A stretch of 22,235 bases of DNA from Pelargonium nanum (Eukaryota > Streptophyta > Magnoliopsida > Geraniales > Geraniaceae), in contig JAYMTF010001619.1 of assembly GCA_036897485.1 (NCBI GenBank), positions 1 to 22,235 of the forward strand, written 5' to 3'. The notes beneath the pieces were generated by a model. It ran no database searches. It was not told the origin of the DNA and worked only from the letters and a program-made list of their open reading frames with translations. Of this stretch, positions 10,283 to 20,749 are shown one piece after another. A program made the position numbers and the translations under genes. How positions within the stretch are numbered: the first letter of the stretch is position 1; each line of letters opens with the position of its first letter.

Positions 10283-11127
10283 TGTGCTGCTCCATTAACA
10301 TCTTCATGGCTCATGCATTGTTTGTTTTATGCATAGTTTTTTTATAATCAAATGCTGTGGCTCAACATCTTTGTGCGTCATTCAATTTCTGTATGCTTCC
10401 TTTTCTTTTTATAATCAAATTTGGATGGCATAGTGGATCTGTGATTGTAGTTATTGTATGTAATTGCTGCCTCCACACAAACACTAATCCACTTGGTTCT
10501 ACTTGATGGAAGTATATGCATGTGGCTGAGAAAATATTAGTCACTCTTGTCTCAACATAAAGTATCATATATATATATATATATATATTATTATGAGTAA
10601 AATGAATATAAGTTGATTGATATAAGACTGATATCAGTCTGGTTTAAAATTACGTAGTTTAATATACTCATTAACTCGGCACTAATTAAAACTACTTGGT
10701 TTTGATAAAAATATGAATTATTGAATTTCATTTTACTCAAATTTGTGTTGAGTGATTTTAATCCCCTTATTGGAAGGAAGTTATACCAATAACAACGCTA
10801 TAATCTTCAAAGGCACTGTTGTCCTCCCAACCCGTCCCAAATTTTCCTTTTGCCTTGAATACGAGCAATGGTGAAATCGCCTAAAAGTTTACTAAAACAA
10901 TCATATATGAATACTAGTTTGTGACTATATTTCAACACCAAAATATTCAATGTACAATAGTTAATTTGAAGCTTCATTCCTGATATGAAAACTGTATGAT
11001 GTTACTGTAAATATTTGACACTTCCTTTCATTAATTACGAAATGTGTGATATAATATTGTAAAAATGTGAAGTCCAACCGGGGTTAGGAAAGTAATTAGC
11101 AACTGTACATAATCGCTTTCCACGTAC
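10283..11127. other. Intergenic region between the small gene and CYP78A
   Basis: It contains the 3' UTR of the small gene, then AT-rich sequence with an (AT)n run at 10567-10589. No exon or RNA gene is seen. The part next to 11128 is the CYP78A promoter; I saw no motif in it strong enough to report. Confidence 0.45.
10567..10589. repeat. (AT)n microsatellite
   Basis: An uninterrupted AT dinucleotide run of about 22 bp lies in the spacer. Confidence 0.95.
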
Positions 11128-11135
11128 TATATAAA
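11128..11135 (+). promoter_or_regulatory. TATA box of CYP78A
   Basis: TATATAAA is a near-ideal plant TATA box. Transcription is expected roughly 25-35 bp downstream, near 11155-11165. That places the first in-frame ATG (11149) upstream of the transcript and favours the ATG at 11200 or 11215. Confidence 0.7.
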
Positions 11136-11199
11136 CATCTTCTCCCATATGAGACCTTACCAAGCAACATTGTCTTTCTTTAATCTCTCACTTAATGCA

Positions 11200-13106
11200 A
11201 TGAAACTATCCATAATGAAGTCCTTATTCACGCTAATTTCTCTTTCCCTCCTAATCCTCTTTTTTGGATACACCACCCAAACTCTCATCCTCTTCCTCCT
11301 CATACCTCTCTTCCTCAAATATTGGCTTGTTCCGGGCGGTTTTGCTTGGAGAAACTATAGTTCTCTCCATGAAAAGATGCCCAAGCTCCGGGGACCAACC
11401 GGCTGGCCCTTGCTCGGCTCTTTGCCGGAAATGGGCCCGTTGGCTCATCGGAAACTTGCTTCCATGGCGGCTTCAATGAGCGCGAGCCGGCTCATGGCAT
11501 TTAGTCTCGGGGCGACTAGAGTTGTCATTAGTAGCCATCCGGACACCGCGAGGGAAATCCTCTGCGGGACGGCCTTCTCAGACCGTCCCGTGAAGGAGTC
11601 GGCTCGCTCCCTCATGTTCGAGCGAGCCATTGGCTTCGCCCCCTCCGGGAAGTACTGGCGCCACCTCCGGAGGCTGGCGGCCACCCACATGTTCTCTCCG
11701 AAGAGAGTCGGGAGCCTCGAGGGGCTCCGGCAACGAGCGGTGGCCGATATGGTGGAGGGTGTGGGGATGGAGATGGAGGGAAGTGGGAGTGTGAGGTTGA
11801 GGGGGATATTGCAAAAGGGTTCTTTGAGTAACATACTAGAGAGTGTTTTTGGGTGTGGTCTAAGGAGTGTGGACTTGGAGGTTTTGGGTGGTATGGTGGA
11901 AGAAGGGTATGATTTGATTACAAAGTTTAATTTAGAAGACTATTTTCCTCTAGGGTTTTTGGATTTTTATGGAGTCAAAAGAAGATGCCATAGATTGGCT
12001 GCTAGGGTTGATAGTGTTGTGGGTCAGATTGTGAAACAAAGAAAAATGATGATATCAAGTGGAGAAGATCATATTTGTGGTGCTAACAATGATTTTCTCA
12101 GTGTCTTGCTTGCTTTGCCTGTAGAGGACCAGCTCAATGACCATGACTTGGTGGCTGTCTTGTGGGTAAGAAATTAAGAATCCTAGTACTCATTTGATTA
12201 GAGAATACTCCAAACGTCTCAAAACGAACGGTTTTTCTGTAACAAAGTAGTTGGTTTTTCTTAAATTTGTTAGCACACATGCTAAAAAAACGCATATTTT
12301 GAGCCGGATAGGATATATGATTTGACTCATCAGACTCTACTTTTTTAACTTTTATTTATTTATATATGTGGATAATCATCATATCACAAGCCAAATCTAT
12401 GAGAAACACATATTATATTTTCTTATGCTTTACACGTTCCTCATATGTTACCTTTTCATGCATTTGTTTATACTAGGAAATGATATTCCGAGGAACAGAC
12501 ACAGTTGCTATACTCCTGGAATGGATCATGGCTAGGATGGTTTTGCACCCCGAAATCCAAGCGAAGGCCCAACAAGAACTCGACACGATCTGCGCTGGCA
12601 GTTCCAGACACGTGCAAGATTCTGACATGCCAAATCTCCCGTACTTACAAGCCATCGTCAAAGAAGTCCTCAGGATGCATCCTCCAGGGCCGTTGCTTTC
12701 ATGGGCCCGCCTGGCCGTCAACGACGTCCACGTGGGCAAGTACTTCGTCCCAGCTGGCACGACAGCAATGGTCAACATGTGGGCCATAACCCACGACCCG
12801 TCCATCTGGAAAGACCCGTTGACTTTTCGACCCGAGAGGTTTATTGAAGAGGACGTGTCCATAATGGGCTCGGACTTGAGGCTCGCGCCGTTCGGGTCTG
12901 GCCGGAGGGCGTGCCCCGGGAAGGCGCTGGGGCTAGCCACCGTGAACCTGTGGCTCGCGCGGCTGCTCCAGGAGTTCCGGTGGCTGCCAATGGCGGCGCA
13001 GCCGGTGGAGCTCTCGGAGTGCCTGAGGCTTTCCCTAGAAATGAAGAAGCCGTTGGCTTGTCGTGCGGTGCGCCGACACGGCTCAGCTGAGAACCTCCTG
13101 AAGTAA
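11200..13106 (+). CDS. CYP78A: Cytochrome P450, CYP78A subfamily
   Basis: Two exons, 11200-12165 and 12477-13106, are separated by a 311-bp GT-AG intron just before the oxygen-binding helix, the usual CYP78A intron place; the product is 531 residues. A hydrophobic N-terminal ER anchor (about 8-42) is followed by the Pro/Gly hinge (GPTGWP, 65-70), the C-helix WRHLR (153-157), the I-helix GTDT (328-331), ExxR (E385, R388), PERF (441-444) and the heme loop [10 protein letters not shown] (461-470) with thiolate C468. [15 protein letters not shown] and [17 protein letters not shown] are CYP78A hallmarks. CYP78A enzymes such as Arabidopsis KLUH (CYP78A5) promote organ and seed growth non-cell-autonomously; their substrate is unsettled. 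An ATG at 11149 would add 17 residues but probably lies before the transcription start. All catalytic motifs are intact. The subfamily member is unresolved. Confidence 0.95.
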
Positions 13107-16023
13107 TTTACTTAATTTGGAATAATATAGTTTGCGAACTAATTAAATCTTTGCAAGAATTGCTTAGCCAAGAAAAGATAATATTGGCATGAATTGTAAA
13201 ATAGTGTGAAGAGTATTTGCTAAAAATGGTTCTTCTAGTGTATTTCACATGTCCTTACAAGCTTGTTCGGAAATTTTAGAATAAATGGTTTAATGTTGCT
13301 TTTGATATGTGTACTTTCTCGGTCAAATTCTACAAATACACGTGTTAATCCGTTTTCGAATAATTAAGTGTTCTGTTTTTATTGATTTATATTAAAAATA
13401 AGTGTTCTGTTTTTTGTTTTTGGAAGTTAGTTACGCATAATATGTCGATATGACGTATGTTACAATAAGTTAGTGTTTATTAACACATTATCACGATAAT
13501 ATAATAACCTCTCAGTTTTTCTCAAAATAAAAATAAGTACACTAAATTTAGAATAGAAAATATATATATTTACATAACCACAACTTTCCATAGCGTCGGC
13601 TAAGACTTTTTTCAAGATCTTAGATTAAATTAAACGGACTCATATTAGTTAACTCACGTGTACGAAGATATATATATATTTCATGGGCATTTGAGCAATT
13701 GTTGGTTAAATTTTTACATATGTCAATAACATTTTTCTACTCAGAAATACTATATTTTGACAACAATATTAGTGATTGTAATACAGAGAAATTGCCAAAA
13801 TGGATGTGATGAAGGAATCTTGAACAGAAAATGACATCAAAATCAATGTTGAAAAGTGATTTGCGAACTAAAAAAAAGCGGCCGGCACGAGTCATCAATC
13901 AGCATCCATCATTGAGAAATGACCCACCACTAACCCTAACACCTTCTATTTTTATATATTTTAATCATTAGTGAAAAAATCTCAACCCCCACAAAAAGTC
14001 TTGACCCAAACAATTACATATTATTATACACTTCTGGCAAACAAACTATGCTATAACTATGTATCTATATAAAGTCATGTATTCTTTCATTTCTCTTTCC
14101 ATTTTTCATTTGATGTTGTCCACTTGATTGCAACCATATTGGTCAATTTCATATGATCACATCTAATTAATTATTGCCCTATAATTATTTTTAAGTCTAT
14201 GTATAATGTTATTTCGTTGGGTCGCGCTCTTGAGTTCTTCTCTCTTGTTTATTTCGTTGGATCGCATTCTTGTGTTCTTCTCTCTTGCGTATTTGTCGGT
14301 CTTCTGATCGAACTCGATAATCAAAATTGAATTTACTTCTCATTTGATTTCCAGTCCTTCTAATTAGCTAATGTTTTGAGTGAATATACATGCTTAAATT
14401 ATCAACTTTATTGATATATATTTTTTTGTGAATATAACTAATTCAAAACAAACAATAATTGTATTTTACTCAATATTTTATGACAAATATTGAGGTCTAA
14501 TGTATGTTGTCAAGCAACTTTAGGGTCATTTGATCCAAACTAATTTTCGTTGGTGGTTAGATTGTTGTTAATTACGTACTCTTTGTTAGTGTATATTTTT
14601 AGATTGTTCCTTAATTATTCGTAGGCCTTTAGTCATTACACACATTTTAATTTCTCTTAATTATAATTGTTAATGGTGTAGCGCATGCTATACTAATTTG
14701 TCATCATCCTAGTAATACAATAAAAAGATTGATTAAAAACCATATTTAATTAAAATAATAGCACATAGAAGAATGTTATTTAGGACCAATCAATAGCTTA
14801 ATATCTTTTTTATGAGATATTCAAAGTGGGTCCATAATCAATCTCTTTAAAATATAACGCAACTTATTTTTTGGAACTTGAACTCGAGATCTTAGTTAAG
14901 CTCTTAATTCACTTGTACTTGTGCATATATAAGTTTATGAATATTGCTATATGTCTCAAAAACTGTACAAAATTATTAGTACAAATGATGTGTCAATAAA
15001 TAAAAACGACACGTCAAATATTTCATTAGTGATATGATTGAATCATATGTGACGTGTACATTTTTTGAAAATAACGTCTTATAAACCAGACGCTAGCATT
15101 TTCCATTATAGTGGAAATAAAGATTATGTTTAATACATGTCCCTAAAGTTTCGGCTTTATAACAAAGATCCAAATCTCATTGCTTTTCTTAAATGTCCTT
15201 CCAGCATCAAAGGCAAAACCCTTTAGCCTTTTATTTTTTGTTTAAAACAAATCATTCACAAAACACAAAACATAGATGGATTTAATTTAATGTAAATTCA
15301 AGAATGCTCCACATAAGTTGTGTTTAATTGAACTGGGACCCTCCACACAGAATCTTTGGATGTTAAGTGTCTTCAAGACGTGTTCTTGCACCATTGATCC
15401 ATAGCTTCATAACCATTTTTGCACTAATAAATTAAGAATTATATGCAAACAAATCTTGTTTTTGAAAGCAAGTTAATGTTTGGTGACGAACTACACAATT
15501 CATGCGCGTCAACTTTTAATTTGTACACACTTGGTCTTTATTCAATATAAATATATAATTTTATTGATGATTTGGTTCAACTATAATTTGACTATACGTC
15601 TATACATAATGTGTTTTATATGTCTTAAACTATAAAATTATTTATACATGTTGTGTTATGATTCATTTAGAATTATATATATTCATACAAATTAATTACA
15701 TTTAATCTAATCAAATATATAGTCGATCATTTTTGTGAAGAACAATCTAAAAAAAGCCACGTGATCCTCCTCCATCCGATGAGTCGTAGTTAGGAGTTTG
15801 TATCTACATGAATTTTTTTAGAATATTTGAAAACTAAAATATTATATGTGTTTGTTAGATACATTTTGACACAATATATTTTATGTTTTATATATTGCAC
15901 GTACATTTGTTCATAAATAATTTCATTCCCATGTCATACAGCAATGAATTAGTTATTATAAATAATTACAAAATAATAACAAATTAGTAATTAATTAATA
16001 ATTAATAATTAGTTAATTACATA
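13107..16023. other. Gene-poor AT-rich desert downstream of CYP78A
   Basis: There is no open frame or exon series I can support on either strand. It includes the CYP78A 3' UTR, a two-copy 40-bp tandem repeat (14209-14288) and a TATA-like word, TATATAAA, at 14066-14073 followed by a CT-rich tract but no gene. AT-rich strings such as 15984-16020 border the CACTA end. Confidence 0.5.
14209..14288 (+). repeat. 40-bp tandem duplication (two copies)
   Basis: Two adjacent copies, 14209-14248 and 14249-14288, share TTATTTCGTTGG and TTCTTCTCTCTTG and differ at only a few inner positions. The register is exactly 40 bp. Confidence 0.85.
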
Positions 16024-16230
16024 TCAGCGACGGACCCACCGACGGATGGGCCGTCGCTGGCTTATACCATTTCCGTCGCTACTTGTTGCCGTCGGCGTCG
16101 CTGATCTGCTACGAAAGTCCGTAGCTGATCAGCAAAATTCTGCTGATTCATCACTGATATTGATCAGCTACGAATTTCTGCTGATCAGCTACGAAATTTT
16201 TCGTAGAAGTTAAGCGTTATTCTTATAGTG
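16024..16230 (-). mobile_element. Terminal/subterminal fragment of a CACTA (CMC/EnSpm) transposon
   Basis: Read on the minus strand, the segment begins CACTATAAGAATAACGC at 16230, the form of a CACTA terminal inverted repeat. It continues with clustered subterminal words: several copies of GCTACGAA / GCTGATCAGC in both orientations (16100-16205) and, farther in, GCGACGGAC / CGTCGC pairs (16024-16070). Such subterminal arrays are the transposase-binding zones of this superfamily. The opposite end and any transposase are not in the window, so this is a solo or truncated end. Confidence 0.65.
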
Positions 16231-16980
16231 ATTTATATGGTTGATCATGCTTTTTTTTTTTTACTATTTTTTATCAACATAAATGCGAACAAATTTGATT
16301 TGAATACTATTAATCCGAACTGTCACGGCTAAAATTGGTGGGTTGATTGATATTGAAATTTCAATGGAAGTGAAGTTTGCACATATAATTAGATGAAATG
16401 AAATTATGAGTTGATGGAAGTGGCAAAAAAAGCAAAACAAAAACAGGTAAACGTTAACGTTTGCTTTGGAGCCATGCACACGCTGCAATAGCTATGGCTA
16501 CAAACAGCTGTGAACCATTATTTGCTTATATTTTATATTTGGATTAGATTACCCAGACGCCGTCGTTTTGTGGAGTAGAATTATCCACAAATGATCTAAT
16601 CTTTTGAACTGGCGATTGCATATTTGCATGGCAAAATAATACTGAAAAAGCAAGCCATCATGATTGTTATATAAAAGCTTTATTGACTGAGAACTCTACT
16701 TATATTTTGGCATTAGCAGCAGTGTTTATTATCTCGTTTATGATTATGTCGACTTTGATTTGGCTCTACCACTTAATCATAATCACCATTACCAAACATA
16801 ACATGAATTGATTGATAATGATGGTATATATAATGGTCCATATTAACGCTAGTTGAACGATTTGTCGTTTGATTAATATAACATTACTATTAACGCATTA
16901 TTTCTAATAATGACATGTTCCCATGTTGAAAATATTCTTTTGGCATATAAAATTTAATATTGGAAAGAGTTGTCACTGAT
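16231..16980. other. AT-rich spacer
   Basis: No gene is supported. A perfect 14-bp palindrome, AAACGTTAACGTTT, lies at 16449-16462, and a TATA-like word at about 16668-16675 has no coding sequence after it. Confidence 0.4.
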
Positions 16981-17770
16981 GGGCGTTGGCGGCATTAGCA
17001 ACGACGAGTCCATTGTTGCTGATGCCTTTTTGAACAAGATCAAGAAAATGCGAAGAATCCCTCCTAGTTAAGGGATTCAATGTGGACTACATAAAGATGG
17101 GACTCATGAAAATGTTCTAAACCCAATATTTTGAGAACTTTCCGAAACATGGAGGAAAGCATGTGGTTTGCGCAAGATAGCACACTGTTAAGCATAGACC
17201 AGGCGTGCCCTTCGAGTCTAGTGGGGAGAAGTGAAGCCTCTAAGAGCATGTGCCGCTTTGGGTAGGGTCCTAGTAACCTGACAATATGTGAAGATTGGAG
17301 CTTGCTTGGTGTGGCGAGGGCCTTAGAAGTTGCTTGGTGAGGCGGGGTGCCTTAGAGGTCTATTGTAGAGACTAAATATGAAAGAGAGGTGATGAGTTCT
17401 CCTTGTAATCTTGTAGGCTCTTGTGAAGATCACTAAGTATGAAGGGAAGATGGAGAGCTTCCATTGTGAACTTGTAATCTGTTGTGGCGACTAAGTATGA
17501 AAAACCTATTTAATTAGAGGTAAATGAGCACCTCTTGTTGTCTTTGGGTCCTCACGATGACCTTACTTCACGTGAAAGAACGACGTGCGGGAGCGGAATA
17601 CTAAGGCCTAATGTCGCGACATGATCCCTCAATGTTGCGGCATCAAGCTCGAGCATGAAATGGATGAGAGGAGGTCGAACAGTCTCAAGAAGTCATGTCG
17701 CGGCATGACCTTCAATACCGAAGCATTGAGGATGGATGTAGAGTTTGATGAGCTTTTTTGGGGTAAGGTT
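16981..17770. repeat. Zone of decayed local repeats, probable retroelement relic
   Basis: This stretch is richer in GC than its flanks and internally repetitive. TTGCTTGGTG(A/T)GGCG units recur at 17302-17329 and 17330-17358. An ACTAA(A/G)TATGAA(A/G) unit recurs about every 60 bp, from 17371, 17432 and 17490. A pair of ATGTCGCG(A/G)CATGA segments with similar downstream sequence starts at 17611 and 17695. A strong hairpin lies at 16991-17026. No gag, reverse transcriptase or LTR ends can be read, so the element class is open. Confidence 0.4.
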
Positions 17771-18119
17771 GACCTTTCTCAGGGAGTTAATATAATGTGA
17801 ACATAGCTCATAATTCATAAAATAACGAGAATTTGAATTTTTATGCCCAAGTTATCGAAGGGGACTGGGATTTTGAGGATCCAGATAATTTATGTATCAT
17901 CCATTTATGCCCAAGAACCTCATGAATTCTTGAAAAGTTACTCCAGAGTCGTAAATCTTTCAGCCCCACACATATCATATACACATTTTCAGAACAGAAT
18001 GGCATAGGTAAGCAACCAATCAAACCCTCTGTAACAGAAGAAAATAAAAATAGAGCAGGAATTGTACGATTACGGGCTTATCCAGATACTGCGGGCCATT
18101 TTTAGAACTCAAATTACCA
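17771..18119 (-). other. 3' flank of the ELMO gene
   Basis: The stretch lies directly after the ELMO stop codon on the minus strand and should hold its 3' UTR. Small open frames here (for example 18023-17841 minus) match nothing recognisable. No other feature was seen. Confidence 0.4.
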
Positions 18120-20649
18120 TTAACAAAGAAGGTTATAGGAAGGCATGTCCTCGATCCGTAGAACATCATCCATTAGAAGCTCCCTCTCGAGCTGAGCTCG
18201 CGTGCATCTCAAAACATCCTGTAAAACATAGAGTTAGTACCGTTACGCTAACTGAATATGCAATTGTTTTTGTTTCGAATCAAAAGTTACAGAAAGTTGC
18301 TGTTCTCACATTGAATTCCATGTATGTGGCATTTCTGTCCAGCCACTGCTTGTCCATAACCACAAATGCCACACAGTAAAGCAAGTCAAAAGCCCACTCA
18401 TTCTCTGAAAACATACACAAACAACGTTGTTATTGCGTGAATATGGAGTGCAGCGTGATTCGATTTTGAAGCTGAGATGGAATACAAAACTACATTGACA
18501 TAACTGAAACTGTTTTGGACCAAAATCGAGCCTTAAAGCTTTCTAATGCCGAAGTGGTAGGATGGACGGCATCAGAAGGAAACCATATGGCTCGAAACTG
18601 TTATTAGGGTATTGTAGAAAGTCCTTACCTGATAACATCTGAATGAAAACCGATCTGACAAATGTCCTCGGCTTTGCTGTAAACAGAAATTAAGTTTGTA
18701 TCATAGTTCAATTTCTATAGTTCCGGTAAAGCTTATTACGGGCTTTGAAAAACAATTGTACTTGTTTCAGAAGTAAGATATTCAGATTCTGAAGAAAAAG
18801 GTACTACTCTTTTAAGGTTTAGCACTTACTGGCATCAAGATCAAGCATTTGCATAATCATGAATGTGATATTTACACCAGCAACTGCAAACGGATATTCC
18901 CACGCAGATCGCTCACCCCCTTGCTTTAGTAATAGACGCTGAAAAGATGTCTGATACAATAATTAAGCAGAAAAATATTTGTTCAGCGTTTGGGTAAGCT
19001 AAACCTGTCAATGTAAAACATGTATCAGACTTGTAGGTTAGGCTCTTACTGAATATGTCTTGGCAAAGAACAACAGGTTCTCCAAAGAGATAAATCCAGC
19101 TCCTCTGTTCATTCGGCCAAGTTGTCCACAACAGCTTATTAGGAAAAATGAAATATACGTGCCACAACTTGAAAAGATGAAAAGGTAAAAACTATGGCAT
19201 AGAGATTGTAATAACCTAAAATCGGTAGACGGATCCCTTCCCTGCCATCCCATTTCTTTCCACTGATCTGATACCAAACCATGAAGCTCCCGACCAGGGT
19301 ATGTAGTAGACCATAACGCTCTCAAAGCTTCCTGTCCCCATAAAAATCACAATATATGAGTAGTCTAAAGCAGAAACTAGCCTGAACCAATTGACAAGTA
19401 ACTTGGAGCCCAGGTCTTTCCATGATATCCTTATATCCAATAAATTCTGTTTGTATCCTACTATATGTCCAGTTTAGTTCATAGCTCATATCAAGGGCTA
19501 AATTGCCTTTTGTCTAGTCTGCAATTGCCAAGTTTACCACTAGGTGTTCTAGAGGATCTTTATACTAAGTGTTAATGCAACTCACATTGTAAGAATGTGA
19601 AGACCGTCACCTCTTGATACACTAGTTGAGCCTTCCACCTATCAGAGCTAGTTTGGTTTGGGCCTAGTGACGGTTTAAGCTTTTGGGTTTGAGTCAAGTT
19701 TAACATCTTTATATTAAAGTGTCATGGTGGTAACGTAACGTGAAATGCACCTGGTGGTCTGGCCTAGAAGCATCAAAGTAAGTCTTCATCCTATGCTTCA
19801 ACCTTTTGAGCCTTTCTTCCTGCATGAACATAGTGAGAGTGAAACCGTCATTCAAAATGTAGGATTATTGATCGAACAAAATAAGAATATGAACTCATTC
19901 ACCACGTGCACACATGAGCAACATATAAACTGTGCCCTTTTTGTTTTCCAATCCTAAACGAAGTACTTGCCTGTAATGGTGTCAAGTTAATGCAAATCCG
20001 CTCATAGGTTCCTTTTCGCTTGAAGCAAACACAACCGATCCATGTCGGTGTTTCACATGCCGCATCCTCTGCAAACAATCCATGGAATCCATGATTCAAG
20101 CTATGCATACTATTACCATTTTCATTATCATTTATGCTAATGCAAAATAAAAAAATAATAACTTTGACAACAAACACTTACTGGGCCCTTACTGAGCCCA
20201 TAGTAGAGTGTAGAGGATTGGGCCTTTACGGGGCCCATGTAGCGGAATGGGTCAAAATAATAATAGCTGTAGTTGCGGGACCCGACCAGGCATGATTCAA
20301 TCAAACTGTTCAATGCATTGCACTTTCATTTTCAGAAACCGCCAAATCTGGCGATCGATCATCTCCGTTAATTCAGTGAGCAATTTTTTTGAAAAAAAAA
20401 AAACAATCGAAAAACCTAAAACATAGAGCATTGTTGAATCTGGAAGCTAAATCGAATCTTAATCTATTGAAACCATTGATAATCAAATCGAACTGAAACA
20501 CGAAACCATTGGTACGGACACAGATTATAAGTAATTAACTGAGTATCGGAATGCGTACCTGAGGCTGAGGAAGCAGAGCAGCGGGAGAGAGAGGAAGGTG
20601 AGAGAGTGCGGATTGCAAGGAAGCTACTTTGGCTCCTGACTACGCTCAT
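18120..20649 (-). CDS. ELMO-domain protein (plant ELMOD family)
   Basis: Nine exons on the minus strand, 20649-20559, 20068-19971, 19819-19751, 19331-19216, 19104-19050, 18950-18830, 18676-18629, 18404-18310 and 18218-18120, join in phase to 263 residues. The ELMO domain covers about residues 87-250 (ALRALWSTTYPGRELHGL, WKEMGWQGRDPSTDFRGAG, AWEYPFAVAGVNITFM, WAFDLLYCVAFVVMDKQW). In animal ELMODs the invariant Arg of the DFRG motif is needed for GAP activity on ARF/ARL GTPases; here it is R125, whose codon is split by intron 4. Arabidopsis relatives MCR and ELMOD_A specify pollen apertures. Eight introns are present. Intron 2 (19820-19970) uses a GC donor (CAG/GCAAGT); the rest are GT-AG. The first exon is Ser/Arg-rich with no acidic residue, unlike the conserved body, and the start could differ. 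The ARF-GAP role is inferred from the family. Confidence 0.92.
20182..20237 (-). promoter_or_regulatory. Cluster of site II (TGGGCC/T) motifs in ELMO intron 1
   Basis: Four motifs lie within 56 bp: TGGGCC at 20182-20187, AGCCCA (TGGGCT on the minus strand) at 20195-20200, TGGGCC at 20219-20224 and GGCCCA at 20232-20237. Such TCP-bound clusters are normally found just upstream of transcription starts. Here they are 115-170 bp before exon 2 on the coding strand and may mark an alternative promoter. Confidence 0.4.
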
Positions 20650-20744
20650 TTGCGACGTCGTTTTTGTTGCCGATCGATACCTTGTTTTTTAACAGTTTGG
20701 CAGAAACCAGAGGAGAGACCTGGCTGCGAGAACGCACTCTCCAT
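20646..20744 (-). other. Upstream ORF overlapping the ELMO start codon
   Basis: An ATG at 20744-20742 on the minus strand opens a 32-codon frame, basic at its end (QQKRRRK). Its TGA overlaps the main ATG as ATGA (20649-20646). If the transcript starts upstream of 20744, this uORF would be met first and could damp translation or feed it by reinitiation. The transcription start cannot be seen, so this is conditional. Confidence 0.4.
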
Positions 20745-20749
20745 CTTGC

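Noticed and set aside
11445..11834. Long minus-strand frame inside CYP78A exon 1
   Set aside because: Shadow of the GC-rich P450 coding sequence; the plus strand carries conserved P450 motifs.
13884..13891. GGCACGAG next to an A run and GCGGCCGG, resembling cDNA-library adapter sequence
   Set aside because: The NotI site is incomplete, no EcoRI half precedes it, and the flanks continue as ordinary genomic sequence. Chance resemblance is more likely than a vector artefact.
14066..14073. TATATAAA with CT-rich downstream tract as promoter of a new gene
   Set aside because: No coding exon, miRNA hairpin or snRNA sequence could be found after it.
18062..18379. 105-codon plus-strand frame
   Set aside because: It is antisense to the last ELMO exons and the intron between them, whose coding sense on the minus strand is clear.
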